This document shows, piece by piece, positions 31,986 through 45,344 of a DNA stretch of 64,000 nucleotides (the stretch's first letter is position 1; every line of letters begins with the position of its first letter). A program made the position numbers and the translations under genes. Source of the DNA: Temnothorax longispinosus (taxonomy: Eukaryota > Arthropoda > Insecta > Hymenoptera > Formicidae); assembly GCF_030848805.1 (NCBI RefSeq), contig NC_092367.1, forward strand, positions 1,922,001-1,986,000, given 5' to 3'. Below the pieces are notes generated by a model. It saw only the letters and a program-made list of their open reading frames with translations, ran no database searches and was not told the DNA's origin.

Positions 31986-32463
31986 TTGAAATGGTTCCAT
32001 TTTAAATATTTAAGTATTTAAAATGGAAATCAATAACGCTAGGAAAATTTATGAGCTTAGATATAGAGCTATATATGCTTAAAAAAAACCATTTACCCAT
32101 TTTACAAATAATCAAATGTATAGATATTTCCATTTCAAATGTAAAATGGAAATGATTTTCCAAAAACGCATTTAAAATGAAAAATGCAAAATGTCATTTC
32201 CATTTTAAATACTTAAATATTTAAAAACATCAATTTTTGAAGTGTCTCAAGTGATTGAAATTCTTTATGGTAATTAAGGTTATATAAAAATGTGTGCAAA
32301 TTAGAAACTTGCACAATGCTTCCTTATCATTTTTTTTGCTTATAAAGCTTCCTCTATGAGGAAGCCAATCTATTATATGCTAACAATTTTGCTAATTCCT
32401 CATAAAAAAAGCTTTATACGTAAGCGAAAAAAATGATGAGGAAGCAAAATATGCAAGTTCCTA
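31986..32463. repeat. Cluster of inverted repeats
   Basis: Short palindromes built on AAATGGAA/TTCCATTT (31986-32230) are followed by a larger inverted repeat (about 32309-32458) whose arms share TGCTTCC(T/A)CATCATTTTTTT and AAAGCTT blocks. Probably remnants of one or two MITEs. No coding content. Confidence 0.6.
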
Positions 32464-33584
32464 TTTTTATTTATGACAATTACTCGAAAATATCTTCTCG
32501 TTGATCCTTTTCTAGACCTACCGAGTTTTGCAATGTGAACGCTGGAAGGAATCATCGCGTATCATAACAAGCTTTATCCGTGCACGCATCTCACGCGACC
32601 ACGTGGATACGAGTTGCGTACACGTCGTGCCGGCGATGCGATCGCATTGGTTGATCGCCGCTCGTACGACCGCGCGCTCAGTTATTCCGGTGTACGTCGC
32701 CAAGACACACATACTTATACGCGTATCTCTAAATCTCCGCATTAAATCTGGTTTCTAAATCTGGATTAAATTTTTAGATGTAAACTTTTAGCTTCATAAA
32801 TATCTAAAATATTCTATCGAGGAGCTTATATTAATAATGGAAAGGGTTTTTTTGTAATATCTAATAACATTCGATATGCACGCCGCGCCGGTCGACCGGT
32901 AGACTGGCATCCGTATGTGTGAGTACATACACGGATCGCATGCATGAACGGATCACGCGAGTAACGGCTGCTCATCTTGTTTTGCCACTTCCTCGTACGT
33001 GCGTATTATATCACGTAAAGCGCTCGATCTGGTCGCACCAGCCGATCACGCACTTACATTGTGACACGCGAAAAAAAAATGGTATTGAAGTAGAAGACCA
33101 AATTATTGACATATTAAACACACATTCGTTTATATACGTTTATATTATGTATATACTTTTTTTCATATTTTAACTCTGATAATACTTTAACTTCTTAAAA
33201 TATTTTATCCTGGTTTCTCCTATTATAAACTTTGAATATAAAATGGAAAAATTTTAACAAAATTGATTTCTTATTCCTTAATTAATATGATAATAGGCAA
33301 GTATAATCGTACGCAATACTGGTAACTTTTAAATCGCGTGAATCCTAATTCTGAAAGATAAACAAATTTTTACAAATAAGTTTTTTGTATAAATCTATTA
33401 TAAAAAATAATCTAAATTTAAGTTCTTTTTAAATCGTGTTATTTAAGAGAAATAAAAATTATTTTACAACATAAATCTGTAATAAAATTGTAAACTGTGT
33501 AATAAAATTATTTTACATTATTTAAGATTATCCGTATTGCATATATTAACAAATTTATATTAATTGTATATATGTTTGAGCTGA

Positions 33585-34080
33585 TTAACCCTTGACTGCC
33601 AATGACAAGAAGTTTCGTCATTCTGGACTTTGCTCACTGCCGCAAAAATGCATTTTCTCATCATGGAATATTTTGCTAAATTAGAACCGCTAATTTTATC
33701 ATTGAAGCCAAGTATAACTAGGGGTAAGCTAAACACGATTTTTTAATCCGATTTGCAAAATGTTATTTTTTAGTCTACAACTCACATATACAATATTTAT
33801 GGAATGTAGATATTTATAGAATTTTGTAGTTGTCTGACAACGCTAAACTGGTTCCGAATAAGATGAATCAGTAACAGAAATATAAAGTATCTTAACATAC
33901 CTACCAAAAAAACAGAAAATAAAAATATTATTTTGATAAAAAATACAATAATTTGTCATCTATATCTATTAGGCAATATTCTTTTTCTGTTTTACCAATT
34001 TGCCGATTTTTGCGTAATCGCGGATTTAGTTAAATATAAATTTAAAGAGAAAACATTCGTTAATCATTTAAAAGTCAAGG
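33585..34080. mobile_element. Degraded piggyBac-type MITE candidate
   Basis: A TTAA followed by CCCTTGACTGCC at the left resembles piggyBac MITE ends. The right end, AAAGTCAAGG near 34071-34080, matches only partly and the second TTAA is missing. Confidence 0.3.
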
Positions 34081-34149
34081 TCTCTTGTCTAGATTAAATG
34101 TCAATCTTCGTCTGCATACGAGAAAGAAGAATAATCATTATGACACACT

Positions 34150-34248
34150 GGGTGCTTCCGAAGAAGCGCTCGGGGTTAGATTTTGGTATAGCATATGTTA
34201 CGTGCACTATACCAAAACCTAACCCCGAGCGCCTCTTCGGAAGCACCC
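34150..34248. repeat. 42-bp-arm palindrome
   Basis: Arms 34150-34191 and 34207-34248 match at 40 of 42 positions (GGGTGCTTCCGAAGA...), with a 15-bp loop. Compact, GC-rich, likely a foldback element. Confidence 0.9.
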
Positions 34249-34482
34249 ACTATCTCCTGTGTGTGAATCTGAGCTCCTTGTATTTTTCAAACGGTGTCAC
34301 GCCACATCAAGTCACCCCGGAAACGCGAATGTACGCTTTCGCAGAAGGCATTGCGAAATACATTGCTCGTTTAATGTATACTTTTGTACAAGATCATCTT
34401 TACATAACATTTTATTTTTAAACACGAAGCTCCAAATGCTTATTAACAAATAAAACGGACTGATAATTTGCATTTGAATATT

Positions 34483-34632
34483 ATGGTCGTTCTACATTAG
34501 TCGTAATCGTAAGAGTCGTAAGAAATTGACCAACCACAGTCTATTATTTTTCGATCGCAAGCAGAATAACAGATTATGGTTGGTGGTTTCTTACGACTCT
34601 TACGATTGATGCGACTAATATAGAACGATCAT
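34483..34632. mobile_element. 150-bp MITE with long inverted ends
   Basis: Left ATGGTCGTTCTACATTAGTC and right GACTAATATAGAACGATCAT are inverted partners, and pairing extends inward through AATCGTAAGAGTCGTAAGAAA. No coding capacity. Superfamily not assigned. Confidence 0.75.
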
Positions 34633-35684
34633 TATGCATAATTAAATTTATGCTAATAAAACAACAGTAGCTCTTATCGAATATTGTTTTCATTGAGATA
34701 CTACATTTTGTGAAAAAATTTAAAATACTTGAAAACGGAATGAGAATTTTTGCAATTCTGACAAATCAGTTCAAAAACTTAATTGCTATTTTTTATCATT
34801 TGTATGAGTAATTTATAACTGAAAATTTAGAGCTTTAAAAAAATGTTTTAGATTGCAAAAGGAATTACATAGATTGAAAGGAGGAATAATGATGCTAATT
34901 TGATTGCATTCAAGCAATTTTATAATTGTCAATATTACTTAATTATACTCTTTTCATAAAATTTAATTATCTCTTACATTTAGTGTAACTACTAGTTATT
35001 TATCTTATGCATCTTATGCGTCGTAAAAAATTATTCTGCGCAATAAAAAGAATAAGAATAAAAAAAAAATTCCGCATAAAATCAGAGAAGTTGATAAAAG
35101 AGGAAAATTAAGTAAATGACTAATGTTTTAAATAGTGTAAATGATAGAAATTACAAATATATTGCGTACAAATTATTACGAAACTATGTTACCGAATTTT
35201 GTTATGTACCGACTAAAAAATGCAGCCTACATTGGTTTCAATTTCTTTTATCCTTTATGTATAATTAATAATATTGATATAATGTCGGTGATACGGAACG
35301 ATCGTGTCCAGCGATTATCCAGACAATTAGCTCCCCAACCCGATCATTCTCCACGGAGCGTGCAACAGGAAACACTTATATGCATCGAAGAGAACGCAAT
35401 AGGATTATTTCGCAAATATAGAGCTACGCTATTCCTCGCATCGCGACGGAGCATTTCGTAATAAAACTTTACCTGTTATCGAACGCACGCAAAGATCGGA
35501 CTACCACCTCGTAGCTAAGAAACATTTAGCAAAATAATTCATGTAAGCAATTAAATAGGCAATATCTTTCAGCAATAGTGGAATGATAAAATAACTTTCC
35601 TAATTTAATATAATACTTGTAATATTATAATAATTTAATTTAATTGATAAATAAGTAAATTAATAACTCAATAAAAATAATTAA

Positions 35685-35699
35685 GATATATATATATAT

Positions 35700-35748
<49 letters not shown>
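35685..35748. repeat. (AT)n microsatellite
   Basis: A long alternating AT run with minor interruptions. Confidence 0.9.
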
Positions 35749-35752
<4 letters not shown>

Positions 35753-37029
35753 GCATTAACAGGCTCGAGGACTGTTTGAATGTGCCAATGTTAATAATAT
35801 TCGCGACTTATACGTTTCAATTTAAGGCGTTCTGGATTCATATACGAAAATGTAAACACGCGGCGGTTCAACTAATGGTGTTCATATATCGGGAACAATA
35901 ACGGTGTATATTGACCAGGAAGCTCAGATCAATTCCTCGAATACGTATAACTGTTCAAGTTACGCATAAATATTTCCCTCTATCTTGATATATGTAATTA
36001 AAAGCAGAGCTCGTTCAAATTTTTTGTCACGTCCGTTGTACGCGCTTTGCGTACATACCGCCGTTGATGGTTGCTCGCGGTAATGCCGACATCACGGATA
36101 TCTTAGCGATCAATATATTATTGGGATCGTTGTAAAGAGTAATGTGTTTTAAGGCAAAAATTGAGTAATACCAGTTGCATAAAGTAATACCTTCCTCGTG
36201 CAAAAACACTAAAAACTACTGACAAATAGTTGTAATCATCATTACTTAAAAAATCGATACTGACGCTGAAGAGAGACGGTTCGGAAATGTAACGAAATAT
36301 CTCGAGTCATTGGATAATATTCTCCGAGTGATGAATACACAATTTTTTTACGCGCGTGAATCGTCGCTCCTCTCACGATCATCTGGCTTCTAGAATTTCG
36401 CTTCTAATTAAACGAGACATTGTAGATACTTTGTTCCGTAAGCCGAAGACATATGTATACATGGAATTATGCCTATGTGGAAAACCACCTACTCATACTC
36501 TTTTTTTCTCTCTCTCTCTCTCTCGAGAGAGAAATATCCTTAATAACAAAGGGATTATTCAACCACAATCAGGGCTGATAACGCGTGGGCAGGAAAAGAG
36601 CAACCTTTTGCATTAAAAACTACGAGATTCCCTTGGTAAGTGCGTCACGTTGCTGTATCGATGTATCTTTTAACCCTGTACGCAATGCTATATTTGACTT
36701 CTTTTTTTCTATCATGTGGGAATAATGAGTGTGTATTACAGTTTGTATTATTCCTACAGTGACCATATTTTCTGTATATCTAAATAATAATAAATCTAAA
36801 GGACAGCTACTTATTGAAATATAAAGGACTATATCCTTTATAATAAAAGATGTATAGTCACGGTAATTATATTCCCTGTATTCTAACTTTCGAAGAAACC
36901 GCATTTTTTTGAAGAAAAATATACATTTTGTTTTGAAATAGTCTTGTTGAAAACTTTCTTTTTCTTGAAGATATATTTCTTAGTTATAACGCATAGTATC
37001 CGAATCATAATTAAATAAAAGTAGATTGA

Positions 37030-38600
37030 CCTTATATAAGTAATATCTCAATGACATAAAAACAAAATTCATGAAAATACAAATACGAAACAAACACAGA
37101 GCATGAATGTTTTTTATCTGTACTTGTCCTATCAGCGTGCAAATATTAAACTGAAAGAGGAGAATTTGTTCCGATTTCAATATAAGTAGCGTTATAATTT
37201 TGTGAATATTCTTCAATATCTCCCAGAATAATAAAATTCTTCAATTAAATTTTGATAGTCAATAATCCATTAAATCTGTATTTTATTAAACGCGTAAAAG
37301 TCACGGTGCGGTCACGCTTCGCGTGTACTTGGAGTGTCTCTTGATGTTGTCAAAAACGAAGGCGCGATTTCTGTCACATTGGAGGAGAGGGACGAAAACC
37401 GGCAGCGATTGCCGTTATAGGGTAGTCGAAGGGTTCATCGTGAATAAAATAAAGGAATCACATCGACCTACCTTCGTAAGCTTTTACGACCGGTTGCGTC
37501 CTGGAGACCAGCGGTGGATTATTTCTCTGGCTGGGCTGACAAATGTGGAAGACAGAAAGACGTGAGCTTCTCGTGCGACTCTGTTGTGTTCTCAATCAGG
37601 GACTTTGTCGTTGACAGGCTTTACCGTACCGTCGGCAGATGAGCAACGATCGGCGTCGGCAAAAGAACTGAGAGACCGGCACCATGCGTGAGAGTTAAAT
37701 ATTATTCGCGATGCTTGAAGAGAGACAGAGACTGCCGGCGATGTTGGTGGCACCATCACGTGCTCGCATGGCAAATCACGGAGACCAACGTGCAGCACGT
37801 GATATTGTCATGCAGGTCCGCGTGCGCAGGTCCGAAGGTGCGTTATGCGTGAATCCGGTGAATCACGATTTATTTATTATGAATGAAATATACGATCAAT
37901 TAATGTTTATTATTATTATATTAAGACAAAAAAAGGGATTAATTTGTGAATCAAAATTTATAAGAGAGGTAATAGATTTTGATGGAGATAATAGACTAAA
38001 TGCGCTTGTTAACGCGTGTAGAATAATTTCGCAATTCTCTATACTATTGAGAAAAGTGAGAAATTAATATCGCGAAAAAGAACATCTCAGATAAAGATTG
38101 AAAAAGCTTTCTATTTTTCCAGACAGGCATATATTTACTGTGTCTGAGAGTATCGATTCTGTTCGCAACATACAACATATATTTTGAGAGATAATTTTGT
38201 AATCATATTTATTTAAACTGAAATTTATTTAAATTTAATGTTGAGTATTTAAATAACTTGTTAGCATTTTATTTTAAATATGATTTAGGACCATAAGTCG
38301 ACAAATTTTCTGAGATTTATTGTAGTTCTTAAGGTTAATATTTTGTGAACTACTCTGTAAGTTGGACGTTGGACACCGCACAATTTGTACGCCCTGCATC
38401 GCCGTTGAAAATTTCCTTTTTTCTTCCTCTTACAATTTTTTTTTAGTACTGCCTCTTAAAAGAAATCGTAGAAGAATGACATAGCGTAAAACAAACAGGA
38501 CTATTTAATTAGTTATTCAACGATGGATCATGAAATAAGTAAATTTACCCGGAAGGTCAGTAAAATGTTAATGATACTGCATTTACAATTGATTACATTG
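37030..38600. repeat. 1.5-kb direct repeat, copy 1
   Basis: It aligns along most of its length with 50390-51845 in the same orientation, sharing for example AGACCAGCGGTGGATTATTT versus AGACCGGCGGTGGATTATTT, GGAGTTAAATATTATT-type blocks and CAACGATGGAT near the end. The copies differ by many substitutions and small indels, so the duplication is not recent. Short frames in the two copies do not stay aligned, so there is no conserved protein. It may be a segmental duplication or an old dispersed repeat. Confidence 0.75.
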
Positions 38601-39540
38601 CAATAAAAAATTATTTTTTTTTCGAGTACAGGAATGAGAATAATTATTTCTTATAGTTTTTGGGCGCTGAATATGATCCCGTTTGTCAAATTGTTCTATT
38701 ACGTCACAGTTTTAAGAAAGTTGTAGTTAAATTTGCTAAAGAGGGAAATTTTAGTGTATTTTGATATATTACAACTACGATATATAACTTATTAAAGAAG
38801 TTTTATTGCAATTAAAATTAAGTATTAAGACTTTCAGCCTTTAAAAGGAATTTACTGTGTCAATTATGGTTAAAATGATATTGATGATTAATGTAGAGCG
38901 TGAATGTTGCGATTATTAAGGATCTATTCTTTAATTATGTTCTTCAAACTTAAGAGTTTTTTAGATTGCTGAATACTAATAACTGGGGGTCGATTATGTA
39001 CTTTGAAACGAGCTGAAAATTACAAAAGTAACGAAATTTAATGAATTAGAGTATCTACGATTTCATTAAATTTGAAATCTAGTAAATCTGTTCACTTTTG
39101 TTTCAATTTTCACCTTGTTTCAAGATATGTAATCGACCCTCTGATTAGTATTCAGCAATCCAAAAAACTCTTAAGTTTGAAGAACATAATTAAAGAATAG
39201 ATCCTTAATAATCGCAACTTTCACGCTCTACATTAATCATCAATGTCTTTTTAACCATAATCTATACAATCCTTTTTAAGGGCAAAATAAGGTTCTAATA
39301 ATATACTTAATCTTGATCACAATAAAACTTGTCCAACACGTCACATATCATAATTATAATAACCCAAAATACATTGAAATAGGTCTTTTTGTAACTTTAA
39401 CTGCAAATTTCTCAAAATGATAGAGTGACGTGATAGAGCAATTGGGTAAACGGGATTGTATTCAGCGTTCAAAAAGTTATAAAAAATTATTATTCTCATT
39501 CTTGTGCATTTATACACATAAATAAATTTTTGTTATATTG
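38590..39540. mobile_element. Foldback element related to the one in desaturase C intron 2
   Basis: Long inverted arms meet near 39000-39100: the sequence around GATCTATTCTTTAATTATGT is inverted at 39177-39210, and outer blocks GATCCCGTTTGTCA/GTAAACGGGATTG pair. It shares arm motifs with 17676-18590. The inner arms are nearly identical to each other, so this copy looks younger than the one in C. No transposase frame. Confidence 0.7.
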
Positions 39541-42324
39541 TAACGTTTATTCTTCAACTAGCGTTACAACGACTAGTTCATAATGTATTACAATGTGTTA
39601 ATAACTGGTTTAGACTTCAATTTAGCCTTATGTATATGTATATTATTCTTTCTTATATGTATATTAATTATATTAATAGATTTACTATTAAGATTAATTA
39701 TTTATTAATTGATCATTTATTAGCTTATAATAACAAGGCGATAAGTAAATTAATTAAATTAATTAATTAATTAATTAATTAATTTTTTCTAACACAAGGG
39801 TCAAAGAAACATTTGCTAAGACTAAAGGATGTTGTTTACAAATTTCTTATTTAAGGGATTAATAAGGGATTAATATTTAATAAAGTTTTTATTTTTTCTG
39901 ATAATGTTAACTTCTAACAACAAAAATTATTTATTACTGGAGCATAATATACATCAATAATCATAAAAGAAAAATAAATATCCCAGGTAACAATATGACA
40001 TCTAAAGACGTCTTAATGACATTTATAAACGTCGTTAAGACGGAATTAATATATCATTTGACATCACTCTGCTACCTGGGATGATTTCGCTTTATATAAA
40101 TACAAGCCTTAAAAAACACCTTTAAAAAATTGCACGTTTCTTAAATACTATTATATACATAATAAAATATGAAATTTATAATACGTCAAGTGGCTATTGC
40201 TAAAGAATGTTTAATAATAGGAGAACATATGTTTAAATAGAAGCAAGTATATGGAAGCAAGTACATGAAAGCAGACTTTCTAGATAATTTAATAATGTAT
40301 TAGCATAAAATGCGAATAATAATAATTTAACATGATTAATGGTGGCGTGATTTTCGCAGATAAGATTAAAGTACCGTTTCGCGGAAAGTGCGTCTAATAA
40401 AAAAAAATTGTAATAGGACTTCGCATCTTGACACTGGACTTTTTATCGCATAAACTTGCTCGCACGATGATATTGCATAATTCTTATATTATTTATATCA
40501 GATCATAGTTTTTAAATAGAAAAATTAAAATTATCTTATCTATATGTACAGTTTCTCTCAAATAAAATATTCAGTAATACGACACATTGATGACACACAA
40601 TTTTTTTTTAAATATGAATAAACAACATTAGGAAGAAATAATTTGGAAAATCATATAAACATAAAACAATAAAAATAGTTTTAATGCATTTAATAAGTGT
40701 TTTAATGAAATTAATAAGTTTTAAAAATTACAGTGTCAGTTTTATATTTAATCATTGTTGCAAAAAAATAAAATTAAATAAATAAATGTGTATGTACATA
40801 TATATACATTTTTTTAATTTGTCACGCCCGTAACCTATCTGTCTACTACTAAATTATTTTATAAAAGTTTTTAAATTTAAAATTTTTTATATTTTAAAAT
40901 TAGCAATGTCAAACACACACACACATACGAGAACTTATAAAATTTGAAAAGGTATTGAAATAAATACATGATTCTTTCCAGTTCTATTTCTGCATACGAC
41001 GATGTTTCAAGTGCAATTTCCATTTCGGCACTTTCCAATGTTTTTTGTTTATTTTTTTTATCTCGAATCTCGAATCTCGAATATTAATATCGTAGAAGGA
41101 TGAATAGCACTTTTTTAATTGATACGTCATAATGTTTGAAAATTTATGTGACTTTTGAACTTGTCTCACGTGAGCGCAGCCTGCAATCGCGCGACACGCA
41201 AAATCGATCGTGTGTCATTGGCTACAGTAATCAGACTGTGTAATAGATTATTCGGCTAAAGTTCAGACGTGTTCGAAGTCCGTGATTGGAATGGCAAATA
41301 CTGACAGTTATATCCTGATGCGAATACGCCGTATTCATTGACACGCTTAAACATATAAACACACGCAATTTACGCATATAATGCAATTATTTTTTTACGG
41401 CTGTAATTAATTTCCACATTAAATAATTTTCATTTATCTATAATCACGAAATACACATATCTTACTTTTTAACATAATAATAATAAATATTACGAGTCAC
41501 TTTGAATATTCTTGCAATGTTAAGTAATAAATAAAGAAAAGAAATATATCGACGATTAGTAGCATTTGATGTATTTTTTATTATACAAAAGAAAAGCTAA
41601 AAGAAAAGGTTTAAACAGTGAAAGCGTCAGCTTGTCCGATTTACCGAATTTTCTGTAGTAAAAATGTCGAATTATTAAGTTTCTAAATGTCAATATTATT
41701 TTTAAATTTTCTTATTGAAAGAATTTGCAAGATTGTATTCGATCATAAGAAGTGTGAGAATTAAAGGATTAATTAAGATCCAATCCTGCATGTGCGATAA
41801 GATTGTTTATGTTGCTTAGTATTTTTATATCACAAACATTGTGAGTAATGCTATCAACATTCAACTCACTTGTCAAGTGAATTTGGTATGTGATTTCTTC
41901 CGTCAGAGTCTATTTGATATTATTGCGACATTAATAAAGATTTCCGATGCCGTTCAGGAAAAATGAGTTAATACCGGCATATTAATATCATCGGATAGTA
42001 CTTATTTGATTCCCACGAATGACATTATGACGTATTTTTTCCGGTTGATCTTAGGCCTAAAATTTTAAGTCAATTGACTCATTCTTTGTCAATTTCCTGA
42101 TTCTAAGTTAAAGTGTCTTCATTTTAATTGAATAATGAGTCACCAATTGCTAATCTAAATTCTTGTCATATTAAACATATTATGTAATGATATAAAATGT
42201 GTAAAAATTTGAAAAAATGTATAAATGTTATTTATTAAGTGAAAATTAATCAAAGTATAAAAATGAAAATATTAAAATGCATAAATGTTATTAAAAATTA
42301 TGTATTCTAGGTACGTAAAACATA
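39541..42324. other. Gene-free tract
   Basis: AT-rich DNA with an (AATT)n run near 39755-39785 and a 101-bp MITE at 39981-40081. Nothing else was recognised. Confidence 0.5.
39981..40081. mobile_element. 101-bp MITE with TCCCAGGTA ends
   Basis: Ends TCCCAGGTA and TACCTGGGA are perfect inverted repeats; the interior repeats the motif AAAGACGTCTTAA. The motif also occurs near 45421 and 46190, suggesting a related family in this window. Confidence 0.7.
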
Positions 42325-43206
42325 CACTGCTAATAAAAATTAGGGGATTACTTTGTCAGTAAATTTTTGCTTATTTTTAAACTGTAATTACTCAGCAAAT
42401 AATTAACGTAAAAAAAAGTTTAAAAAAAGGTTTCACAGGGCAAACTCTCTATGTATGTGAGTATATGTAGAGGTTCTTTTTTTTTTTAGTAAGAAGTGCT
42501 GTCATCTCTTCACCGTATTATCTCGCGCAATGTTTATGTCATATTGATGCATTTTTTTACATCAGATTGAGAAATTTCATTCCAAATTTAACGCCTCTTC
42601 AATCTGATGTAAAAAAAAATGCATCAATATGAGATTAAGATTGCGCGATACGCATGATATGGCGAAAAAATGCCAACACTTCTTACTAAAAAAAGAAACG
42701 TTACATATACACACATATACATGTACACTCCATATACACATACATCCGATGATGTGCAAAATCCGACCGAGCAACCTTTCCGTGGTGCACATCAGGTTAC
42801 GCAAATGCCGGCAGTATCGTGCTAAAATCGTAAAAAAACAGGAGTTACTTTAAATTGCGATATCTCGCTAAATAATCGGTGTAGAACAAAGTTTTTTTTT
42901 ATTTGAAAGAGCAAAGTCCGTACTTTGAGATGGTATATATCAATGATCGTCAATTTTTTTTGTTAGGCGGTGGAAGACGGCATATTTCAAGATTTTGGAT
43001 ATCACAAATACGTCCTTATTCAAAGCTGACCACGACTTTGAGTATTAACCTAAGTAAAAATTGAACAAAAGCATTTTATAGTAGAGAGTTTGCCCTGTAA
43101 AACCTTTTTTTGAACTTCTTTTTACGTTAATTATTCGCTGAGTAATTACAGTTTAAAAATCGGTAAAAATTTACTGACAAAAAGTGATCCCTTAATTTTT
43201 TTAGCA

Positions 43207-43211
<5 letters not shown>
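42323..43211. mobile_element. Non-autonomous Tc1/mariner-like element
   Basis: An 885-bp element (42325-43209) starts CACTGCTAATAAAAATTAGG and ends in its inverted form, flanked by TA on both sides. The terminal inverted repeats run about 130 bp and include the CAGGGCAAACTCTCTA block. The core holds another inverted repeat (about 42478-42700). TA duplication and CACTG ends fit Tc1/mariner. No transposase frame of useful length. Confidence 0.75.
42478..42700. repeat. Palindrome nested inside the Tc1/mariner-like element
   Basis: TTTTTTTAGTAAGAAGTG at the left pairs with CACTTCTTACTAAAAAAA at the right, with inner pairing of CATATTGATGCATTTTTT and ACATCAGATTGA. It could be a second insertion or an internal fold of the host element. 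Confidence 0.7.

Positions 43212-43251
<40 letters not shown>
43210..43251. repeat. (AT)n microsatellite
   Basis: An alternating AT run directly abutting the Tc1/mariner-like element's right end. Confidence 0.9.
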
Positions 43252-43255
<4 letters not shown>

Positions 43256-43294
43256 CAATTTTAATAGAATCTGTTTTCTCTTTTAAATTCATTT

Positions 43295-43862
43295 TTAACC
43301 TTTGTTGTGCACTGGGGGTAGAAAATACCCCAGCGTATTTTCAAACGCGTTTTTCTAATACGTATACAATGCGAATCGGGACCTGTGCTGCCATTTACCT
43401 GTAGTCTAGGAATAACACTTCAAGATCCTATACATAGTTTTGCCCGCCCGGCTTTAGTCTGCTCTTGGCAGTGGTGAGAAGTAAAACAAAAGTAAATAGT
43501 AAATATACTTTTTTCAACTCCGCTATAAATTAATATTTTTCCTTGAAAGTGTAGTATTTCAAGAAAGTAATCCCGCAAAAATTATTAAAAAATATTAAAA
43601 ATTAAATTTTTTATGCATTTTTTAGTGAAAAAGTCCATTTTTCGGTTTTTTTAGTTAACATCATTTATAGTTATTTTATGTTGCAAAATATTAATGAAAC
43701 CTATTAGACCGTATTTTGGAAGCTTTGAACAATAGCCAGCAATTGTGTTTGAGTCAAAATAACGAATTGTACGTCTGTAATAAACGTTTTAAGTGATTGG
43801 GGTATGAAATACCCCCTGTGCATAATACGTAATTTCGAAGAGGTGTGCACAACAAAGGTTAA
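43295..43862. mobile_element. piggyBac-type MITE with TTAA flanks
   Basis: TTAA at 43295-43298 and 43859-43862 flanks a 560-bp element with perfect 14-bp ends CCTTTGTTGTGCAC and GTGCACAACAAAGG. Subterminal GGGGTA...TACCCC hairpins resemble those in the 13276-13627 element. No transposase. Confidence 0.85.
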
Positions 43863-44607
43863 GAATGACGACTCATTAATTAAAGGTTCTTCTAAATATA
43901 TTTTGGATTATTACTCTGTAATACTTTATTGAAAAACTGTTGTATAAAATTGTTTTAATAATATAAAATAATTGTGCAACATGAATGTATTGATTTCCGT
44001 AAGAAGAATGTTTAGGTGAATAATTAAGTGTTAATTAAGATTTCATAATTTTAAAAATATTTTTCAAAAAAAATGTTGAAATCGGAAAATTGTAAACAAC
44101 TAAATGAAAAGCTAAATAAAAAGAGAAAATATTATAAATATCTTAAAAAATTATACATTTTTAAACCCACCAATATAATAGAAGATATTTAAATATATTT
44201 AATATTTAATTAAAATAAAAAAATATTAATAAAAAACTTGGCATTGGTAGACCAAATACGGCCGAAATTAACGAATAAATATGATAAGCATGTACGATAC
44301 TTACGTGTGTGTGTGTGTGATGTGTTTTATGTTTAGGTCTAAATTAAAAACATTATGTGTTTTCATTATCTTGATTGTCTTGCTATGTTCCAAAATCTAG
44401 CGCCAAGTTTTTTGCGTTAAATATTTTTTATTTCAATTAAAAATTACATACATTTAAATATTTTCTATTATTTTGGTAGGTTTAAAAATGTATAATTTTT
44501 TAAAAAACATTTATCATATTTCTTCTTTTATCCTCTATTTTCTCGAATATCTTTTCTTTTTCCGCCGAACGCAGCTATAGTGAGTTATCTAAAGGCTGAT
44601 CTACAAT
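43863..44607. other. Gene-free tract
   Basis: AT-rich DNA with a short (GT)n run near 44305-44320. Nothing else was recognised. Confidence 0.5.
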
Positions 44608-44819
44608 GTGCTCTTTGTTTTCTGTTTTTTGCTCCTTTTTGCGACTATCTCGTATTTCGCAATTCCGTCGCGTAACGTGATGTTTCTTGTCTCTTCTGAA
44701 GTTCGTCAATTTTTATCTTGGGCGACAGAGAACAAAAAACATCGCGTTACGCGACGCAATTGCGAAATACGGGATAGTCGCAAACAGGTTAAGAGCAAAA
44801 ACCAGGAAGCAAAGAGCAC
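44608..44819. mobile_element. 212-bp MITE with GTGCTCTTTG ends
   Basis: Ends GTGCTCTTTG and CAAAGAGCAC are inverted, and pairing runs inward for about 90 bp (TTTGCGACTATC(T/C)CGTATTT, GTCGCGTAACG). Compact foldback with no coding capacity. Confidence 0.8.
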
Positions 44820-45344
44820 AGTGATAGAAAGAAATATAAAATAATTTTCTTTTTGGCCTGACTTATCGGCCTGATTTACTTGCTGGGTCGATAATAACGC
44901 GCGCATGGTTTATCAGAAATATTGCTTCACACATATTATATTATAGATATGGTAAAGACGCTAAAAATATTCCCAATTTCTTTCGATGCAGCACCAGCGA
45001 GAAACCTTGTTTGCTAGCATAGTGTCGAAAAATTGTAAATAACGTTTTATGAGAGAGCGATAATGATAACGTATCTTAATGTGTAAAATATTTACATTTC
45101 GGACTTTGCATCGCAATATCTCCGCTCGTAGGACACGTATAATTGATGAAAAATAAAAACACTTTTATTATATAATTTGAACCCAATAAACTATCGATTG
45201 AGCTTACTCAGAACTTGATCATAGTTTAGCCGTTATTGAAATCCAATAATCTAAAGATTTCTGAGCTCGTCAGCTCGCGTATAGATACACAGTCTATGTC
45301 TGCTCGCTGCGCCTACACTTGCAAAATACACTACCATATCTCTT

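Larger units (their letters stand above)
32464..37029. other. Gene-free tract
   Basis: Apart from the repeats listed separately (33585-34080, 34150-34248, 34483-34632, 35685-35748), nothing recognisable was found. CpG-richer patches occur at about 32530-33070 and 35285-35460. Confidence 0.5.

Noticed and set aside
35685..35748. AT repeat considered as a TATA promoter
   Set aside because: It is a plain microsatellite with no initiator or gene nearby.
37592..38067. Possible genes inside the 1.5-kb direct repeat
   Set aside because: Frames in the two copies are shifted and stopped at different places, so no protein is conserved between copies.
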